In this document: piece after piece, positions 59,361-64,000 of the stretch
Layout of the letters: each line of letters starts with the position of its first letter
Position numbering within the stretch: the stretch's first letter is position 1
Assembly: GCF_040712315.1 (NCBI RefSeq)
Contig: NC_134015.1
Location: 58,729,964 to 58,793,963 of the forward strand
Length of the DNA: 64,000 bases
Source of the DNA: Castanea sativa
Taxonomy: Eukaryota; Streptophyta; Magnoliopsida; Fagales; Fagaceae
Direction of reading: 5' to 3'
The notes under the pieces: model-generated
Told to the model about the DNA's origin: nothing
What the model saw: the letters and a program-made list of their open reading frames with translations, nothing else
Database searches by the model: none
Program-made: the position numbers and the translations under genes

Positions 59361-62189
59361 ATTAATATTGAAATATAAGAAAATTTCTCACTTAAAATAG
59401 TCACCTTAATATCAAATTGTATCAAGAGGACCTTGGGTTAAGATTTGGACAATATTCAAGTTCCACAAGTTTATTAGTTCCACTTTCAAGGTATATAAGA
59501 CACGAGTGGTACAAAAATAATTTTTAATACCATATAAAACAATGCAAGAAAAAAAGAAGAAGTAAGAATAGAAAATGTTAGTGAAAAGGTAGTCTTAGAA
59601 TGACCCTAAACAACCAGCAATATTTCAATAATTGATAGGAAGATGTTCGTACCAATTGTAGTTTCATTAATTCCATCCATAGACTATATATAGTACATGT
59701 AGAATATTTATGTAACCGTGTGATCAGGTACTTTGTTAGGACTTTGAAAACAACAACAATCTATTTAAAACATGTACTCTTAAAGTTCCATTAGAAGATT
59801 CGATGAGAATAACATGGTTGGACCCAACTTGTAAAATGGTTTCCTTCTTAATTTAGCATGTAATTGTCTGAATCAATACCACAAATAATGATACTTATGT
59901 TATTTTAGAGATTTTGAGTTTCAACAACACCAGTTAAATTGCCTAATTGGGAAAATGAAAATGCTAAGCAAAATTCCTCTTTTCACTCTCTATTTTTCCT
60001 TTATATTTTTTTAATAATCATTTTGACTTTTATTTTATTTTATTAAAGAATAAATGTAGATTATACGTATGTATAAGTGTATTGATATATATATTTTTTG
60101 CTTATATGAAATAGATGGCTATTTTATCTAAGGTAGTTGCAGGCTCACATTAGAGTACAAATTAAGGAAGTAGCTACTAGCTGGTGTGTATTATATAAGA
60201 CTAAGCTTATGCAAATTCATAATAAAATTTTGGTAAAAGCATTTGTGTTGATGTAATTGGTTAAAAAGTAATAGAGATAACTTATTCACTGAATATGTTA
60301 ATGGGTCTTAATTGGTAGGCATAACTGACTTCATTAGTAACCATTGATTTCCATAATAAGGAGGCATCAATGATATTTTTCTAATTGTGACATACATACA
60401 TTTTGGGTATCAATTTGGTCCATAAAATTTAAATTAGGTTCTATTTTAACCATTAAACTTTGAAAAGTTCAATTGTAGTCATTTAAAAATCATAAATTGT
60501 AATCTTACCATTATAATTCTTACTTTCTTAATAAAATTCGATGAAACCACATTACAAATAGTTTTTTTTTACAATAAGTGGGAGAAGGGGATTTAAACCT
60601 TAATTCTCTTAATAAGTTAGACCATGCAATGTCATTAAATTATAAGACTCTTAAAACCATGTAAAATTATTTTATATCATTTTTCTTATAAATTCAATAG
60701 AAGCGGTATTTTTTCTATGATTATTATTCTTTTGTCACTATTAAATTAAAATATTAATTGATTTTTTTGGAAAAAGTTTAGCTCTAGATCTTTTTCCAAC
60801 TCACTATGTAGCTATTAAAAAGACTATTCATGTGTAGTTTTAATCATTTAACATTTTTAACGAGTCGTGTGACTTATTTAAATAAAACAAAGTGATAATC
60901 ACATAAATCATCACGTAATAAATTAGAGAAGATTACTCTAAAAATTGGTTTTGAGTTAAACTTTACCATTTTGGTATAGGTGAGATTTGAAGCCACCTAA
61001 AACATTTCACCAAAAATAAAATAAGTGGAATCCACCAACCAACATGTAATAGCATTAATAAGGCTACAGAAAATTCAAGAAATTATTGTGTAGCTAACAC
61101 TGTTCACTGGACATGCTTTTCATTTCTTTTTGGATGCTTTGAGAGTTGAAAGACCCACACCCACTCATATATGAATGAACCCAGGTGGTATAAATTTATA
61201 AATATAACAAATAAAAATTGAAGTGCGACAAGACCCCTGAGAGCCATTTGTATGCCTTGGTGAGCTACACGTGTGCAATCAAAAAAGCAAAAGTGGAATG
61301 GGAAAATATATATATCCTCTGAGTTCTCTGGCACTATACCTTTCCTCTTTACTTTCCCATTCCAATAACCATTGCATGAGTGCAGAGTGCCAAACAACTA
61401 AAAGCCAGCCACCCCTTCCCCCCCCTTTGTAAAAAGTTTTTGTAACAACTATCCCTTTAACTGGAGAAAGAAACATGGCATACTTTAACTGGGTGTCAAA
61501 AATATATCCTTGAAAGGAATAGCTCATCATGGGGTTTACCAAACTTTTGAAACACATTACTAAGTTTTCTCTTTAGATGGTTTATTTCAAATCAATCACA
61601 TATCTACTTTAACAAATAGATCAAATTGAATTGTTCTTAAAAGAATATAATATTGTTGGTATTGATGGATCAATTGCCCAAGTACATAGTCGAATTCAAT
61701 CACAGAACCTAAAATACAACACTTAAAAAAACTAAACTTGGATTTTTATTTATTTATACTAAAAGCCAGCTCTCTCTCTCTCTCTCTCTCAAATGTTGTG
61801 CAACAACTGTTAGCATTTGTGATTGCAAAAAAAAAAAAAAAGTGTTATATTTTACAGTCTAAAAAGTTACTTTATCTACTATATTGTCCCACTTCACAAT
61901 TCAGACAACATCCCAGCTTTTATTTTTATATACAATATATTAAAAAAATATATCTATACGATAAAATAACAGAGAGAGAGAGAGAGAGAAATATTTTAGG
62001 AGAAGAAGGAATAAAAATCATTGTTTTATTTTTGCATCCTTGCTATTGTAGGTTCTAAATTTAAGACACTACTGTTGCTCAGTTGTAAATTTTATACAAT
62101 TGGCCTCCTGGTCAATACTTACTTTTTGTGGTTTGATGCTAAAATATAGCATATTAGGAGTTTTACAATTCTGAATACTAATGCTTTAA
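59361..62189. other. Intergenic, no gene seen
   Basis: AT-rich. A CT run lies at about 61770-61790. A few short frames on the minus strand near 61104-61557 have no recognisable domain. Confidence 0.5.
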
Positions 62190-62390
62190 GAGTGTGTTTG
62201 GATACTGCTTATTACTGAAAATATTGTAGTAAAATAATTTCTAAATGTGTGAATAGTACCGTGGGACCCAGTTTTGAAGTTGCTTTTGGTAAAAAAAGTA
62301 CTTGTGAGTCCCGTGAACAATGCACGGGATCCACATCTGAAAACGTGAAACGCAAACGCAAGTGCTTTTCAGCACTACCCAACCATACAC
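62190..62390 (+). mobile_element. R1-family MITE with TAA target duplication
   Basis: 201 bp. Ends GAGTGTGTTTGGATACTGC and, reverse-complemented, GTGTATGGTTGGGTAGTGC. TAA at 62187-62189 and 62391-62393. Interior GTGAATAGTACCGTGGGACC as in the copy at 34654. The three-base TAA duplication assigns the family to Tourist/PIF-Harbinger. Confidence 0.8.
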
Positions 62391-62393
62391 TAA

Positions 62394-63154
62394 GGGCGCG
62401 AAAAAATTGTCCTTCAAAGGACTCTCTCATCATTAAGGGGTTTACCTAAATTTTAAAGCACATTACTTATCTTTTTAATTTGAGTTTTTCAATTAAATTC
62501 ACTCGTGTAGTTATATTAATCATTATGTTCTTGAAAAAGATGGTATTGATTTTGTTGTAATGTTAATACATAGCATTGAGATCGGATTAGAATAAAAAAT
62601 TTAAAGTATAATACTGAAATAGTTATAGCTCAATTCTGTCATTGCTTTAATATTCTTAGGATGTTGATTAATTACAGTCAAAGTCATTACAAAGAAATTT
62701 AATAACATCTTTATTGCCACTTTCTTAGACACTAGGAAGGTTCAGTAGAATCAGTTGCCTTTGCTCCAATTATTAGGAGTTGGAATTTTGAGTAATAATC
62801 ATGAATAATAATAATAAGTGAGGCAATTGCAATTGGTATAAACAAGACTTTTGAGTTTTGAGGTTTTGTCAAATCAATAACACACCTGGCTCCAGGGCCA
62901 GGCATAGTTTACAAGGAGGATACATCTTTACTACTATGAATTACGAGGAAAAATTATCAAACCTTTGGCAAAGTTCAAGGATGATAAGATTAATTTAAGT
63001 CCTATTAATTCAGCCTTTGATAAAGTTCAAGTTCTGCTCCACCACCACCGACAATTTTTGTTCTTTTCTTAGTGTCATTGCTTAAACCTTTTCTGCATAC
63101 AGGTTTTCCTTAAATTTGCATATGTTACTTCTAGCTTAAGTTTTTAATTCATTT

Positions 63155-63199
<45 letters not shown>

Positions 63200-63693
63200 T
63201 TCTAGTTATGTAAGAACTTTTGGAAGTCACTGCCATATGCCCATACTAAATGGTAATTATAAAATCTCTGAATATATAGGGTCATGACAATTTTGGGTAA
63301 TAATTGTATTCTTTTGTCGGTGAGACAGGATACTTAATTATAATCAATGCTCCTGCTTGCTCTTCAATGTTTTGTGATGGATTCAAAATAAGTAATGGGG
63401 AGTTTTTTTTTTATTTTTTTATTTTTTTTTAATATTAAAAATTTTAACACACACAGAGGAAGAACAGAGAAAGTCTTAAATAAATAACGGGAAGTTTAGA
63501 TGACAAAACATAGGCTATTTTAAAAGCACAAATATACTGAAACTTTCGCTTTGTCTTTATTTAAGACATTCTTTTGTGCGTGTCTTCAGTGTTTTGGGAG
63601 ATATATATATTTTAGAAAAATTTCTTTAGATTAAGATCTGTTTTTAAGGAATTTGATAGTTGTTATTTATTTTGAAAACTTAAAATAAGCATG

Positions 63694-63725
<32 letters not shown>

Positions 63726-64000
63726 TTATATATAATTTAATTATAATATATGTATAGGGTAAAAGTGCAATTCAATTTGTGAGTGGAACCACTAATGAAG
63801 TTTTAGATCAAACACAATGGATTTGTACACAAGAGTAGTCAGGATGATCTTCCCTCTATGGAACAATGTATCAAAACTCATTCTCGCGGAGTTTACCCCT
63901 TCCCACACCTAAAGTATGTATTTAGTATGAGAGGTGCTACGTCCACAACATTTTTACAACAAATCATAGGTGGTTAGTTATTATTGGTTCAAATTTGAAC
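62394..64000. other. Intergenic to window end
   Basis: No gene. (AT)n runs at about 63161-63196 and 63696-63720. The last ~70 bases (from GTGCTACGTCCACAACA near 63933) look like the edge of another dispersed repeat that continues outside. Confidence 0.45.

Noticed and set aside
61104..61557. Two overlapping minus-strand frames with hydrophobic stretches
   Set aside because: No recognised domain, no splice partners, AT-rich composition; best taken as chance.

Overview
The window is nuclear DNA of a eudicot, most likely a woody rosid. Three host protein genes have plant-type introns: a CRABS CLAW-type YABBY gene, an SPL/SBP-box gene with a miR156 site, and a large FYR-domain/beta-propeller gene. 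There is one tRNA-Asp gene. The rest is AT-rich intergenic DNA with many plant transposon families. Fagales (oak or chestnut) is my guess from the style of the dispersed repeats; nothing in the sequence proves it.

Layout. 1-8575: a decayed Ty3/gypsy polyprotein (gag at 1-480, protease to integrase zinc finger at 6345-8575), split by a 5.86-kb Sirevirus-like Ty1/copia element (481-6344) that has LTRs and gag but no pol. About 8590-9325: a broken fragment resembling an endogenous caulimovirid capsid region. 10190-10313: a SINE with perfect 14-bp target duplications. 10658-23181 (minus): a 14-exon gene that I spliced by hand into one open frame of 1,294 codons (FYRN, FYRC, then a WD-like domain); its introns hold a LINE, a LINE fragment, SINEs and a MITE. 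23441-23512 (minus): tRNA-Asp(GUC). 24038-25278: a fold-back element with about 145-bp terminal inverted repeats. 25941-30804: a complete hAT element with TIRs, a near-perfect 8-bp target duplication and a transposase gene killed by three small lesions. 30813-33650: an unresolved repeat with two minisatellites. 34366-41480: nested Tourist-like MITEs, a SINE and a solo LTR. 42012-44508 (+): the YABBY/CRC gene (7 exons, 168 codons), whose exon-2 acceptor is duplicated inside intron 1. 46061-48384: MITEs and a solo LTR inside a MITE. 50643-54957 (minus): the SPL gene. 56083-64000: intergenic DNA with SINEs, Tourist-like MITEs and a small hAT element.

How the genes relate. The CRC-type gene (carpel and nectary identity) and the SPL gene (miR156-regulated phase and flower development) lie about 6 kb apart with converging 3' ends; this is probably chance linkage. 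The FYR/propeller gene is presumably a chromatin-related nuclear protein. The mobile elements form several datable nesting events: copia in gypsy, solo LTR in MITE, hAT MITE in SINE, MITE in MITE.

All exon boundaries come from GT/AG sites plus frame continuity read by eye. No homology search was run, so family names rest on recognised motifs.
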